Shown one piece after another: positions 13,196 to 22,440 of a stretch of 64,000 nucleotides of DNA. The stretch spans positions 620,001 through 684,000 of the forward strand of contig NZ_AP024702.1 in assembly GCF_037076345.1 (NCBI RefSeq). The letters are read 5' to 3'. Made by a program: the position numbers and the translations under genes. Origin of the DNA: Haloferula helveola. Lineage in GTDB: Bacteria > Verrucomicrobiota > Verrucomicrobiia > Verrucomicrobiales > Akkermansiaceae. Numbering within the stretch: the stretch's first letter is position 1; each line of letters begins with the position of its first letter. A model generated the notes under the pieces. It did no database searches and had not been told where the DNA came from. It saw nothing but the letters and a program-made list of their open reading frames with translations.

Positions 13196-13738
13196 TCAGT
13201 GTCCCCCGCGGGCGTCGAACATGCCCATCAAATGGTCGCGCGCGGTATCGATCAGGAAGTAGCCGGAAAGCGCCCGCCGCCCGAGCAGCATCGAGCACAG
13301 CATACGGCTGCGGTTGGCCAGTGTCAGACGCGCCCGCCAGCGGAAGCCGCCGGGAAGTTCGAGCTCCGTCTCGACCCAGATCCGCGGCTTCGCCTCGCCG
13401 GTCGAACTCTTGACCCGACTCACGCCGCCGACCTTCATTTCGCACCACTTACGGCGTCCATAGTGGTCCCGGGTGAAAAAGCCGACCGATGAGCAGTCGT
13501 CGGACAACACGATCTGTTCGGCATGGATGCTCGAACTCCGCGCTCCGCTGTCCGTCTTGGCGTGGAAGGGCCCCGCATCGAACTCCGGCAGCATCACCCA
13601 CTCGCGCCGGCCGATCACCAGCTTCTCCGCCTGGCGCCGCCGGGTCGGCAACCCGAGCTCGGACGCGACTTCTCCCGCCGGGCGGCCGTCATGGCGGACC
13701 TGTCCGACGTGGCATCCGGGTTTGCGTGTTCTTCTCAT
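13196..13738 (-). CDS. RimB-like retropepsin-fold protease (ATP-dependent zinc protease family)
   Basis: A 180-aa aspartyl-protease-fold protein of the RimB/COG4067 family. The core is VIGRREWVMLPEFDAGPFHAKTDSGARSS, shown here by its signature D-S-G-A (usually D-T-G-A) after AKT. Other family marks are KWCEMKVGG and the end MLLGRRAL-GYFLIDTARDHL. The first 35 residues are an unusual basic extension, so a later start near the LVIGRREW segment cannot be excluded. Its ATG overlaps the TGA of recN (ATGA, 13735-13738), so the two are probably translationally coupled. In Pseudomonas RimB cooperates with RimK. Here the gene lies convergent to the rimK-desuccinylase pair, keeping the functional trio together on opposite strands. 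Confidence 0.85.
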   Translation of the reverse strand: MRRTRKPGCHVGQVRHDGRPAGEVASELGLPTRRRQAEKLVIGRREWVMLPEFDAGPFHAKTDSGARSSSIHAEQIVLSDDCSSVGFFTRDHYGRRKWCEMKVGGVSRVKSSTGEAKPRIWVETELELPGGFRWRARLTLANRSRMLCSMLLGRRALSGYFLIDTARDHLMGMFDARGGH

Positions 13739-15384
13739 GCCGTTTCCAAAAGGCTTTGCGCCATGTCGCGCGCCGAGCTTCCGCCGCCGCCGAGCATTCT
13801 CACCAGTTCGTCAATCCGGGCATCGCCGGTGACCGGGAAGAGACGCGACCGCGTCCTTCCGGAAGTCACCTGCTTCTCGACCACGAAATGTCGCGCCGCC
13901 GTAGCCGCCACCTGCGGAAAGTGGGTGATCGCGACCACCTGGTGGCGTTCTCCCAGCACCGCCATCTTGCGTCCGACCGCCCGCGCGATCTCTCCACCGA
14001 CATTGGCGTCGATTTCGTCGAAAACCATCAACGGCGTCGAATCCTGATCCGCCAGCGCACTTTTGACCGCCAGCATCACCCGGCTGACCTCACCGCTCGA
14101 AGCGATCTGCCGCAGCGGCAGGAGCGGTTCTCCGGGGTTCGGCCCGAAGAAAAACTCCACCGTTTCGAATCCCGAAACTCCCGGATCCCGACGCGCCTCA
14201 AGACGGATCTCGAACGAGGACTGCTTGAAACCGAGGTCGCGAAGCTGGGCGGCGATCTCCTTGGCCAACCGTGGCGCGGCCTTCTTCCGGCGCGTGCCAA
14301 TCAGCCGGCCCGCGGCATCCACCGCTTCCCGCAATTTCGCCGCCTGTTCCTCAAGCCGCTTGAGTCGTTCTCCCCGGTTCTCGACCGAGTCCAGCCACTC
14401 GGCACAACGGTCGCGATGGGCCAGCACCGCCTCAAGCGTCGGGCCGTATTTCCGCTTCAGGGACTCGAATAGATTCACCCGCTCCTCCAGCTCCGCCGCT
14501 TCGGATGGATCGAGATCGAGTTCTTCCGCGTAGTCCCGGAAAGACCGCTCGAGTTCCTCCAACTCGACCACGGCGCTTTCAAGACCGATTGTTTTCTCCG
14601 AAATCGTCGGATCGAGCTTCTCCAACTCGCGCACCAGCCGCTGGACTTCGCCCAGCATGTTGACGATGCCGCTCTCGTCCTCGCCGAGCAGGTTCGCGGC
14701 CGCTCCCGACAACTCGACGAGCCGGCTCGCATTGCCCGCCCGGCGCCAGCGGTCGGTGATGTCATCCTCCTCGTCCGGCTTCAGCTCGGCCGCATCGATC
14801 TCATCGACCTGATGCCTGAGGAGTTCAAGCTCCTGCTCGCCCGCGCTCTCGGCATCGCGCAGGTCGTCCAGTTCGGACTGCTTCTCGCGCCATGCGTGCC
14901 ACGCGCTGCGGTAGGATGCCAAATCGACATCGGCGTAGGCGTCGAGCATCACCAGCTGACGCTCGGTCGAAAGCAACGACTGATGGTCGTGCGGACCATG
15001 CAGATCGACCAGCAACTCCCCCACCCGCTTGAGCAATGCGAGGGTCACTGGCGAGTCGTTGACGAACTGCCGGTTCGCGCTGGCCCCGATGACCCGGCGC
15101 ACGATCAGCACTCCTCCCTCGCAAACATCCAATCCTCCCTCCTCCAGCACCGCATCCACCTCGGCGGAATCGCCCAACTCGAAGACGGCCTCGACCGTGC
15201 AGGTCGACTCGCCGGTCCGAATCAGCGACTTGTCGGCCCGCTCGCCGAGCACCAGCTTGAGCGCGCCGACGATCACCGATTTGCCGGCACCCGTCTCGCC
15301 GGTCACCGCCACCAGTCCCGAGCCCAGTTCCCAGACGAGTTCATCGACGAGCGCGAGGTTGCGGATCTTAAGAAGGGTGAGCAT
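13735..15384 (-). CDS. recN: DNA repair protein RecN
   Basis: SMC-like ATPase of double-strand break repair, 549 aa as is usual for RecN. The Walker A motif GETGAGKS is at residues 29-36 of the N-terminal ATP-binding half. A coiled coil covers about 160-380 (for example ELEELERSFRDYAEELDLD). The C-terminal half has the ABC signature region SSGEVSRVMLAVKSAL, the Walker B segment PLMVFDEIDANVGG and VVAITHFPQVAA. The start MLTLLKIRNLALVDEL is the standard RecN beginning. It overlaps rimB by 4 nt downstream. The intergenic stretch of 107 bp to the divergent permease gene must hold its promoter. Confidence 0.96.
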   Translation of the reverse strand: MLTLLKIRNLALVDELVWELGSGLVAVTGETGAGKSVIVGALKLVLGERADKSLIRTGESTCTVEAVFELGDSAEVDAVLEEGGLDVCEGGVLIVRRVIGASANRQFVNDSPVTLALLKRVGELLVDLHGPHDHQSLLSTERQLVMLDAYADVDLASYRSAWHAWREKQSELDDLRDAESAGEQELELLRHQVDEIDAAELKPDEEDDITDRWRRAGNASRLVELSGAAANLLGEDESGIVNMLGEVQRLVRELEKLDPTISEKTIGLESAVVELEELERSFRDYAEELDLDPSEAAELEERVNLFESLKRKYGPTLEAVLAHRDRCAEWLDSVENRGERLKRLEEQAAKLREAVDAAGRLIGTRRKKAAPRLAKEIAAQLRDLGFKQSSFEIRLEARRDPGVSGFETVEFFFGPNPGEPLLPLRQIASSGEVSRVMLAVKSALADQDSTPLMVFDEIDANVGGEIARAVGRKMAVLGERHQVVAITHFPQVAATAARHFVVEKQVTSGRTRSRLFPVTGDARIDELVRMLGGGGSSARDMAQSLLETA

Positions 15385-15491
15385 GTCGGGCGTTCACCGG
15401 CGAGTATGCCAATGCCACCCGCCGAATCAACACCGGCGAGCCTGACAACGATTTCACTTGGCCTGGGACCGCATCGGCCTCGAATGGGTGC

Positions 15492-16256
15492 GTGCCCAGC
15501 TCCGCCGAATGGATCGTGCTTGTCGCCGGCTTCCTCGCTGGCGCGATCAATGCCATCGCAGGCGGCGGCACCATGCTGACCTTCCCCGCCCTGCTCGCCG
15601 CAGGCCTCCCGCCCGTGCTGGCCAATACCACCTCGACCGTGGCCCTCTACTTCGGCATGCCGGGGTCGGTCTGGGCCTTCCGGCGGCGACTCGCCGAAGT
15701 GAGCAGGTGGATCCTGCCGCTTGCAACTGTCTCGCTGGTCGGCGGCCTCCTCGGCGCCATCCTCCTCGTCCAGCTGCCGGAGTCCGCCTTCGAGACCGCG
15801 GTGCCATGGCTGATCCTCGGCGCCACCGCGCTGTTTCTCGCCAACGAACCGATCCGACGCTGGGCCCTGCGGAAAGCGGCGGACACGGACGAGCCGGACC
15901 ATCCGCCCCGCTGGGGTGGCGCGTTCCAGTTCGGTGTCGCGGTCTATGGCGGCTACTTTGGCGCGGGTATCGGCATCATGATGCTCGCCGGGCTCGGTCT
16001 GCTCGGCCTGCGCGATCTGAACCGGATGAACGCGCTGAAGAACCTGCTCGGCCTGCTCTGCAACACCGCCGCGATGGTCTACTTCCTCGTGACCGGTGCC
16101 TTCGACGGCCGCCTGACCGTCTTGCTTCTGATCGGCTCGATCCCCGGCTACTTCCTCGGGGCCCACTTCGCCCAGCGGGTCCCCACGAAAGTCGTCCGTT
16201 TCATTGTCGCAGGCATCGGGATCTCGATCGCCCTCAGCCTGCTGATGAAGTCCTGA
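15492..16256 (+). CDS. TauE/SafE (TSUP) family membrane permease
   Basis: A 254-aa inner-membrane protein with about eight hydrophobic segments arranged in two repeats. The first contains GFLAGAINAIAGGGTMLTFP and the second YGGYFGAGIGIMMLAGL, the two TSUP signatures with their glycines. The family exports or imports small sulfur-containing or organic anions (sulfite, taurine, sulfoacetate); the substrate here cannot be told. The start is GTG (MPSSAEWIVLVAGF), chosen because the first membrane helix follows directly. The gene is convergent with the large cytochrome fusion, 22 bp apart. Confidence 0.92.
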   Translation: MPSSAEWIVLVAGFLAGAINAIAGGGTMLTFPALLAAGLPPVLANTTSTVALYFGMPGSVWAFRRRLAEVSRWILPLATVSLVGGLLGAILLVQLPESAFETAVPWLILGATALFLANEPIRRWALRKAADTDEPDHPPRWGGAFQFGVAVYGGYFGAGIGIMMLAGLGLLGLRDLNRMNALKNLLGLLCNTAAMVYFLVTGAFDGRLTVLLLIGSIPGYFLGAHFAQRVPTKVVRFIVAGIGISIALSLLMKS

Positions 16257-16278
16257 ACCTCCGGGCAGTGCCGGCAGA

Positions 16279-19227
16279 TCACTCCATCGGGTGCTCTTTG
16301 AGCAGCTCCTCGGGTTTCCAGAAAATGCTCCGGTCGCTGGTCGCGGCACGCGCCTTCTTCACCGTTTCGGGCTTCACCGGGGCCGCCTTGTTACCCCACG
16401 AATTCCGGACATACGTCATGACGGCCGCAGCCTCCTCGTCGTTCAGGAGAGCTCCGAACGCGGTCATCGGAGGCACTCCCTTGGCCGGATCGTAAACCGT
16501 GCCGTTGACTTCCAGTTTTCCCCAAAGCCCGTGCAACACGAGCTTGGCCAGGCGCTCGTCGCTGCCGGTCACCCAAGCGGTCCCGGCGAGCGGCGGGTAA
16601 GTCGGATTCATGCCCTTGCCGTCGGGCTGGTGGCAGGTCGCACAATGGGCATCACGGTGGTAAACCTCCGCGCCCAGCTTGTAGGCTTCCGCGTCGGCAC
16701 CGGTAAGATGATCCGGCACCTTGACCTCGATCTTCTGCTCCTGCTCGTCGACCTGCGTCGGCATCTTGCCCTTGGTCGGATCCGCCGGTCCCCAGTGATG
16801 TTTCACGGTTGCGGCCGCGACCCGGGCGTGCGGCTCGGGAGAATTGAGCATCGCTTCCAGAAGACCTTCGTTCCGCACGTGGAACTGCTGGTGGACCCAG
16901 AGTGCCTCCAGCAAAGAGTGCGCGTCCTCTTTCTTCTTAGGATCAAACTGCTTCATCCACTCGGTCACCGCCGCGATGACCTCGCCCCGCTCGCGTTCGC
17001 TGAGCTCGATCCGGGTCCGGTGCCGGACTCCGTCGACAGGATGCTTCAGGTTCTCCAACAGCGCGGCAATCGGCTGGCCATCGATCGCCACCGGCTCCTG
17101 CAGCGGCCGATCCTTGTAGACCATCCGGTAGATGCGCCCGTGCCTCTTGTCGCGCTTCGGGTCACGGATGTTGTGCTGCATGTGGCCGATGATGATGTTC
17201 TGCCAGTCGGCGATGTAGAGCGCACCGTCCGACCCGAACTCGGCGTCGGTCGGCCGGAAGTTCTTGTCGTCACTGTAGAAGAAACTGTCAGTCGGCGTCC
17301 CCCAGACCTCGCCGAGCTTGAACTCGGTCTTGCCGTCCTTGTAGCCGTCACGGTGCAGCTCGTAGCGCTTGATGCCGAGGTAGCCGATGGAGTTGCAAAC
17401 GAGGAAGTCCTGCTGGAGGTCATCGGGGAAGTTCGCGCTCGAAACGATCGCGTCGGCCGGCACCGGACGGACTTCCTTCTTCACCAGCGGGAACATCTTG
17501 AAGCCGTTGCCGTTCGGACGCACCTGGTAGGACCGCCCGCCGGTTCCATCGTTGGCGAAATGATAGCCCCAGCGGTCGAAACTCGTGCCGTGGGGGTTCG
17601 GGCTGTTGCCGGCGTGCACCGTGATCGTGTAGCGGCGCGGGTCGAACCGATACATCGCCGATGCCGTCGCGTGCAGCGCCGAACCCCACGGATGCTCGAA
17701 GCTGTTCTGAAGGAAAACCCCGCTCTGCCAGTAAAGCGCGCCGTCCGGGCCGATGATGAAGTTGTTCGCCGAATGGTGGGTGTCAGACGAACCGATCCCC
17801 TGCACCAGGACGATGCGGATGTCCGCCTTGTCGTCACCGTCGATGTCCTTGAGGAAAAGAATATCGGGTTGGGACGCGACGATCACCCCACCGGCCCAGA
17901 ACTCGAAGCCAAGCGGGTTGTGGACCTTGGCGAACTCGATCGCCTTGTCGGCGACACCATCGCGATCCTCGTCGGGAAGAATCAGGAGGCTGTCCGTCAT
18001 CTCCTTCAGAGGCTCCCACTTCGGATAGGTGCCCCAGCACGCGGCCCACAGCCGGCCTTTGCCATCGACCTGCATCTGCACCGGGTTCGCCATCTCCGGG
18101 AACATCTTCTCATCGGCGAACAGATTCACCTCGAAGCCCTCCGGCATGTGCATCTTGGCGATGGCCTCTTTGCCGTCGAGATACTCCTCGCTACCCTCCT
18201 TCGCCGCACTCGAGCTCTTGCTGCCGCCGCCGACGTTCGAGATCACTTCGACCGGTTCGGGCACGTTGGAATCATCCACTTTGTAAGTCTGGTCCTTCGC
18301 CACCGCCCAGATCTTGGGATCCCTGTTGGCGGTCATCACGTCGAGCATGTCGAGTTCGTGCGCCAGCACCTCACGGTTGGTCTGCCCGTTGACGAACTTC
18401 AGGCCCGAGCGGCCACCCCAGATGTCATTTCCATCGACCGCGCGGTAGCGGTTGTGCCAGTGCCAGTTCTTGTCGAGCACCGCCTCCCGAAGCGGTTCCA
18501 TCGAAGGCGACGCCTTGACCTCCTTGCCGGCAAGCGCCGATGCGATCACTTCGCCGAGCTGCCGGTTGCCTTCAGGCAGAAGGTGGATTCCGTTCATCGT
18601 GAGCGGAGTGTCGGCCTTCGAGTACAGGCCCTGGGTCGGAGAGAACAGGTCGACGAACGCGACTCCCTTCTCTTCGGCGACGTGCTTGATGGCGCCGGTG
18701 TAGAGAGCCAGATTGACGTTGTTCGCCTTGCCATCCGGAAGCAGCGGATCCCGGAGGTCCTCATGCGCGATCGGAGAGAAGAGCACGAGCCGGGGTGCTG
18801 ACTCACAGTTGAATTTGGTGGCGCGATACTTGTCGACCATTCCGCCAAGGTCCTGCTTGAACTTGTCGACCCCCTTGTCACCGGCGAACGACTCGTTGTA
18901 GCCGAAAAAGACGAAGACCACGTCCGCCTTGCAGTGGCTCAGGTAGTCTTCCGGAGAGGTGAATCCCTTGCTGCGCGGCCTCGACGTCACCGTGTCGCCG
19001 GTGAAGGCAAGATTGCGGAAGCTCAGCTTCTTGTCCGCGAGTTCACTCTGGATCAGCGTCTCGACCCAGCCATCGTGCTGCATGCGATCGGCGAGACCAT
19101 TGCCAACGATGCAGACGGTGTCGTTGTCCTGCAGCGGCAGTTGGGCATCGGCCTGGGTGGCGAGAAGTCCCGCGCTTGCCAGCGAAAGCAGGGCGAGGTT
19201 GAGGGTCGAACGGACGGGTGATTTCAT
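16279..19227 (-). CDS. SGNH-like + PVC-type dehydrogenase + cytochrome c fusion, exported
   Basis: A 982-aa secreted protein. It has a signal peptide ([20 protein letters not shown]... to ADAQ), an SGNH/GDSL-like domain (about 30-250), a PQQ-dehydrogenase-like beta-propeller of the PVC type (about 340-720, with [16 protein letters not shown] and [16 protein letters not shown]), a helical HEAT-like stretch, and a C-terminal cytochrome c with C862-A-T-C-H866 and a distal Met in VPPMTAF. Fusions of this kind are common in Verrucomicrobiota and Planctomycetota and are thought to oxidise sugars or release sugar esters in the periplasm. The SGNH block I reads [11 protein letters not shown] with no serine nucleophile, while the Gly-x-Asn block (FFGYNES) and the last histidine (NGIHLLPEG) are kept, so this domain may only bind. 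The in-frame ATG at 19317 would precede the signal peptide by 30 residues and is less likely. Confidence 0.9.
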   Translation of the reverse strand: MKSPVRSTLNLALLSLASAGLLATQADAQLPLQDNDTVCIVGNGLADRMQHDGWVETLIQSELADKKLSFRNLAFTGDTVTSRPRSKGFTSPEDYLSHCKADVVFVFFGYNESFAGDKGVDKFKQDLGGMVDKYRATKFNCESAPRLVLFSPIAHEDLRDPLLPDGKANNVNLALYTGAIKHVAEEKGVAFVDLFSPTQGLYSKADTPLTMNGIHLLPEGNRQLGEVIASALAGKEVKASPSMEPLREAVLDKNWHWHNRYRAVDGNDIWGGRSGLKFVNGQTNREVLAHELDMLDVMTANRDPKIWAVAKDQTYKVDDSNVPEPVEVISNVGGGSKSSSAAKEGSEEYLDGKEAIAKMHMPEGFEVNLFADEKMFPEMANPVQMQVDGKGRLWAACWGTYPKWEPLKEMTDSLLILPDEDRDGVADKAIEFAKVHNPLGFEFWAGGVIVASQPDILFLKDIDGDDKADIRIVLVQGIGSSDTHHSANNFIIGPDGALYWQSGVFLQNSFEHPWGSALHATASAMYRFDPRRYTITVHAGNSPNPHGTSFDRWGYHFANDGTGGRSYQVRPNGNGFKMFPLVKKEVRPVPADAIVSSANFPDDLQQDFLVCNSIGYLGIKRYELHRDGYKDGKTEFKLGEVWGTPTDSFFYSDDKNFRPTDAEFGSDGALYIADWQNIIIGHMQHNIRDPKRDKRHGRIYRMVYKDRPLQEPVAIDGQPIAALLENLKHPVDGVRHRTRIELSERERGEVIAAVTEWMKQFDPKKKEDAHSLLEALWVHQQFHVRNEGLLEAMLNSPEPHARVAAATVKHHWGPADPTKGKMPTQVDEQEQKIEVKVPDHLTGADAEAYKLGAEVYHRDAHCATCHQPDGKGMNPTYPPLAGTAWVTGSDERLAKLVLHGLWGKLEVNGTVYDPAKGVPPMTAFGALLNDEEAAAVMTYVRNSWGNKAAPVKPETVKKARAATSDRSIFWKPEELLKEHPME

Positions 19228-19326
19228 GAATGGGACAGTTACCGTGCCCGCGACGCCCCTCTTTCCCCGGAAAAGCGCGAAACCGAAAAGCACAAGGCCA
19301 CCTTCCCGAATTCGCAAGCCGTGGGC

Positions 19327-20424
19327 CTATTCAAGGCAATCGACCAGCGCCGCAAGAACGAGGTCGACGTTCGCTTGGGTCGCCGAATGCCCCATCAGCC
19401 CGATCCGCCAGACCTTCCCGGCCAGCGGACCGAGTCCTCCACCGATCTCGACCCCGTAGGTATCGAGCATCGTCGCCCTCACCCCGGATTCATCCACACC
19501 CTTCGGCACCAGCACGCAGTTCAGCGTGTGGAGGGATTGCTCGGGAAGGTAGTCGAGACCGATCTCCTCAAGACCCGCACGCAGGCGCCGGTGCATCTTC
19601 GCGTGACGCTCGATGCGGGCGTCAATCCCCTCTTCCAAAATGATCCTGAGACCCTCGTGCAGGCCGTAGATCGAGTTGACCGGCGGTGTGTGGTGGTAGG
19701 CCCGTTGGCTACGCCCTTGATAGTACTTCGCCAGCATGCCGATGTCGAAATACCAGCTCCCCACCGTCGACTTCCGTCGCTCCATCACCTCGACGGCCGC
19801 GGGAGAAAACGATACCGGCGCAAGCCCGGGTGGACAGGAGAGGCACTTCTGGGTCGCCGAGTAGGCTGCATCGATGTACCAGCCGTCCAGGTCGACTTCG
19901 TGTCCGCCGAGCGACGTCACCACGTCGACCAGCAAAAGCATGCCCTCTTCGTGAAGCATCTTCGCGACCCCCTCCAGAGGCTGATGCGCTCCGGTCGAGG
20001 TCTCGGCATGGACGATCGCCAACACCTTCGCCTTCGGATGTCGGTGCACCTCCGCTTCGATTTCCTCGACCGTGAACACCTCTCCCCACGGTTTCTCGAG
20101 GCGGTGGACCGTCACACCGTAGCGCTCCATCATGTCGGCCATCCGGCCGCCGAACAGGCCATTGATGCAAACCAGTGCCTGATCGCCCGGTTCGAGCAGG
20201 TTCGCCACCACGCACTCCATGCCGCCCATGCCGGTGGCGGAAACCGGAAAGGTCAGTTCATTGGAGGTCCGGAAAAGCTCCCGTAGCATCGAACTGGTCT
20301 CATCGAGCAGTTCGACAAAGCGTGGATCGAGATGCCCCAAGGTCGGCGCCGCCATCGCGCGGCGCACGCGGTCGGGCACGGTGCTCGGTCCGGGGCCCAT
20401 CAGAATTCTCTCGGGAAGCGCCAT
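19327..20424 (-). CDS. class V aminotransferase (serine-pyruvate / alanine-glyoxylate type)
   Basis: PLP enzyme of 365 aa, the usual length of the AGXT/SgaA subgroup. It begins MALPERILMGPGPSTVPDRV, typical for the group. VSATGMGGMECVVANLLEPGD binds the cofactor phosphate, LLLVDVVTSLGGHEVDLD holds the PLP aspartate, and the Schiff-base lysine is K193 in YSATQKCLSCPPGLAP. The C-terminal NCVLVPKG...GGLGPLAGKVWRIGLMGH carries the carboxylate-binding arginine. Likely reactions are transfer of the amino group from alanine or serine to glyoxylate or pyruvate. It follows the anti-sigma gene by 70 nt on the same strand. The open frame runs 71 codons further upstream, but that part shows no family similarity. 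Confidence 0.93.
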   Translation of the reverse strand: MALPERILMGPGPSTVPDRVRRAMAAPTLGHLDPRFVELLDETSSMLRELFRTSNELTFPVSATGMGGMECVVANLLEPGDQALVCINGLFGGRMADMMERYGVTVHRLEKPWGEVFTVEEIEAEVHRHPKAKVLAIVHAETSTGAHQPLEGVAKMLHEEGMLLLVDVVTSLGGHEVDLDGWYIDAAYSATQKCLSCPPGLAPVSFSPAAVEVMERRKSTVGSWYFDIGMLAKYYQGRSQRAYHHTPPVNSIYGLHEGLRIILEEGIDARIERHAKMHRRLRAGLEEIGLDYLPEQSLHTLNCVLVPKGVDESGVRATMLDTYGVEIGGGLGPLAGKVWRIGLMGHSATQANVDLVLAALVDCLE

Positions 20425-20428
20425 TTGC

Positions 20429-20442
20429 TTAGGATTTCCTAA
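20429..20442. promoter_or_regulatory. 14-bp inverted repeat before the aminotransferase start
   Basis: TTAGGATTTCCTAA, arms of 6 bp around TT, ends 4 nt before the ATG of the aminotransferase (minus strand). It contains the only AGGA-like sequence near the start, so it may be an operator or a weak hairpin covering the ribosome site. No regulator can be named. Confidence 0.3.
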
Positions 20443-20494
20443 ACAAAAAGGCCCAGAGAATTGGCTCCAGGTCAATCCCGGGAAGCCCCGGAAC

Positions 20495-21397
20495 TCAGAA
20501 AAGCTCGTCCAGTTGCTCGGCCTCCATCTCTCCGAAGAGCAGGAACACCCGTCCCTTCTCCTTCCATCGGGCGACCGCCCACTTGCCGCGCTGTTCGGCA
20601 GCCGGAGCACCGCCGGGCAGCTTGGCTCCGTCCACATCGCCGGCCTTGAACACGACCATGTGAACCTCGTCGCCCTCCCCGCGACGGAAACAGACGATGA
20701 CCCCGGGCTTGCCGTCGACGTTGAGGTCCATGCAGCCGATGCCGGGCACTTCGCTCAACCCCTTCGGCAGACAGCCTTCCGGGCAGGCGCGGCCGCGCGT
20801 CCGAATCGCCTGGAACAGCCGCTTGTGATCATCCTCCTTCAGGTCGAGTTTGAACTTTGTCCCCAACCGGGAGAGCGCCGCCTCCTCAACGTGCGAAATC
20901 GGCACTGCCGAAGAGACAACGTCACTCGGACCGGAGGGCGGATTGCCCGGCCGGGACATGACGAAAGCGAGTGCGATCCCGGCCGCAGCCGCGAGCGGCA
21001 CGCCGAATCGCCACCAGTGACGGCGCGCACCGGAAGCCTCCGGAGCTGTGGGCACGGACCGCTCCATCGCCGCGAGAATCTCCCCACGCAACTCACGAGG
21101 CGGAGCCACCTGCGACAGCGCGCCGATCAGCGAGCCATCAAACTCGTCCTTCTCGGGGTAGTCCCCCCTCTCGGCCGCCAGCCCGGCAAGGATCTCCTCG
21201 CGAAGTCCGTCGGGCAAGGTGAGACGCGACAACGCCTCGGAGAACTCGGCATCCTTCGCGCGCTCCTTCGACAACCACTCTCCGAGTTCGCGGTCGGCGG
21301 CGGCCATGCGCAACGCTTCCGAGAAGTCCGAATTGTCGGCATCCGCACCGTCGGGGCGGAAACACTTCAGGATGAATCTGGCTTCTTCCTTATCCAT
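20495..21397 (-). CDS. putative anti-sigma factor with one membrane segment
   Basis: A 300-aa protein coded directly after an ECF sigma factor, with 8 nt overlap (21390-21397). The N-terminal 120 residues are helical and acidic, with two related segments ending in SRLTLPDGLREEILAGLAAE and SQVAPPRELRGEILAAMERS, so the part may be an internal duplication. One membrane helix follows (about 132-150, FGVPLAAAAGIALAFVMS). The outer part (about 170-300) has two cysteine pairs (ACPEGCLP, GIGCMDLN) and no recognised domain. The layout fits a membrane-anchored anti-sigma factor that holds the partner sigma until a periplasmic cue. The assignment rests on position and topology; no anti-sigma domain was matched by sequence. 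Confidence 0.65.
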   Translation of the reverse strand: MDKEEARFILKCFRPDGADADNSDFSEALRMAAADRELGEWLSKERAKDAEFSEALSRLTLPDGLREEILAGLAAERGDYPEKDEFDGSLIGALSQVAPPRELRGEILAAMERSVPTAPEASGARRHWWRFGVPLAAAAGIALAFVMSRPGNPPSGPSDVVSSAVPISHVEEAALSRLGTKFKLDLKEDDHKRLFQAIRTRGRACPEGCLPKGLSEVPGIGCMDLNVDGKPGVIVCFRRGEGDEVHMVVFKAGDVDGAKLPGGAPAAEQRGKWAVARWKEKGRVFLLFGEMEAEQLDELF

Positions 21398-21938
21398 GTT
21401 GGTTCTTCAAGGTGTCCGGTTGGATCTGCAGGATGTTCCGGGGCGCGCTCGCCGGCTCGGCGGTCATCCGTTTGCGCAGCGTTTCTTTCGCCCGGGAAAT
21501 GCGGGACATCACGGTGCCGATCGGGATGTCGAGAATCGACGCGATCTCCTTGTAGCTGTGCTGCTGCAGGTAAAAGAGGGTGATCGGGGCGCGAAAGGTC
21601 TCATCAAGCTCCCCGAGAAGATCGAGCGCCCGCTGTGCGTCCATATGGCGATCCGCCTCGTCTTCGGTCGCCTCCAGCCGCCCGGCCACCGCCTCGGTCA
21701 ACTCCTCGTCGGAGTAACGCTTCGACTTCCTCGCATGCGAGAGGAACTCGCGATGCAAGGTGGTGAACAGCCAGGTCTTGGCCTTCGAGCGATCCTTCAA
21801 CTGGTGACCCTTCTGTGCCCAGATGCAAAAGGTCTGCTGCACCAGATCGGCCGCCGTCTCCCGGTTCTTCGCCATTGAGAGGGCAAAGCGGTACAGCGGC
21901 TCGTAGTGAGCATCGACCAGTTCCTCAAATTCGCTCAT
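21390..21938 (-). CDS. ECF-type RNA polymerase sigma factor
   Basis: A 182-aa sigma-70 family protein of the extracytoplasmic group. Region 2 covers about 5-70, with YEPLYRFALSMAKNRETAADLVQQTF and the promoter-melting part AKTWLFTTLHREFLS. Region 4 covers about 105-160, with FRAPITLFYLQQHSYKEIASILDIPIG and the helix-turn-helix end GTVMSRISRAKETLRKRM. There is no region 1.1 or 3. It is the first gene of the sigma/anti-sigma pair and probably regulates itself and unknown envelope genes. The FxFYLxxxSYKEIA form is frequent in verrucomicrobial and planctomycete ECF factors. Confidence 0.93.
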   Translation of the reverse strand: MSEFEELVDAHYEPLYRFALSMAKNRETAADLVQQTFCIWAQKGHQLKDRSKAKTWLFTTLHREFLSHARKSKRYSDEELTEAVAGRLEATEDEADRHMDAQRALDLLGELDETFRAPITLFYLQQHSYKEIASILDIPIGTVMSRISRAKETLRKRMTAEPASAPRNILQIQPDTLKNQHG

Positions 21939-21952
21939 TCGCCCCGGTCAGA

Positions 21953-21976
21953 GAGACCCGGGCGGCGAATTATTCC
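21953..21976 (-). promoter_or_regulatory. candidate autoregulated ECF promoter
   Basis: On the minus strand GGAATAA (21970-21976) is followed after 12 nt by GTCTC (21953-21957), 14 nt before the sigma factor ATG. GGAA plus GTC elements are typical of ECF promoters, but the spacing is 2-3 nt shorter than usual. Confidence 0.3.
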
Positions 21977-22000
21977 AACCGAAATTCGGCAGGTCCGCGG

Positions 22001-22177
22001 TCAGCGGCATCCGGGAAACGGAATCACGTTGTCGGGCAACTCCCGACGCTCCTCGGACGAACGCCTCCCGGGGCGCTCGGCGATCTTGTCGGCGAGATTG
22101 AGAATCCAGTGGAGATCCTGACGGTCTTGTGGGGCCTTCGCGATGAAGGCGACTTTTTGTACGGCCTGACGGCTCAT
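22001..22177 (-). CDS. possible small protein, 58 aa
   Basis: A short open frame beginning MSRQAVQKVAFIAKAPQDRQ and ending ELPDNVIPFPGCR, lying in an otherwise gene-free 500-bp stretch between the ECF sigma factor and the DUF6807 gene. Composition is ordinary for a protein (mixed charges, one helical centre IAKAPQDRQDLHWILNLADK), which speaks for coding. No ribosome site and no family are seen. It could equally be chance. Confidence 0.3.
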   Translation of the reverse strand: MSRQAVQKVAFIAKAPQDRQDLHWILNLADKIAERPGRRSSEERRELPDNVIPFPGCR

Positions 22178-22440
22178 GGTGATTGGAGTAGGGGTTGGGT
22201 GAGAACCTCGACTCCCGTTCGGCCTGTTCCTTGGGGGGCACGGGCACAGCAGCCATGCGGGTGCGGGTGAACGTGTTGAAAACAAACAAAACCCAATATC
22301 ATTGCAAGCCATAAATCGCTTATAGTTAGATACTTTCGATATGTTAACTATCTGTGAATAACGACTTTCAACCTGCAACCCCATCCGCATACCCCATTCT
22401 GGGGTCTTGATCCCAGCCATGGATCGCCTTGGATGCTCCC
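22178..22440. other. AT-richer intergenic region before the DUF6807 operon
   Basis: Roughly 260 bp without a supported gene. From about 22275 to 22370 the sequence is far more AT-rich than the surroundings (for example TAGATACTTTCGATATG), as expected for a control region. TTGATC at 22407-22412 with GATGCT near 22432 could be a promoter placing transcription start close to the ATG at 22441. No terminator or riboswitch was recognised. Confidence 0.4.

Noticed and set aside
16291-18801. Long plus-strand frame of 836 codons
   Set aside because: Antisense to the cytochrome c fusion, whose CATCH motif and signal peptide are clear; no domain in the translation.
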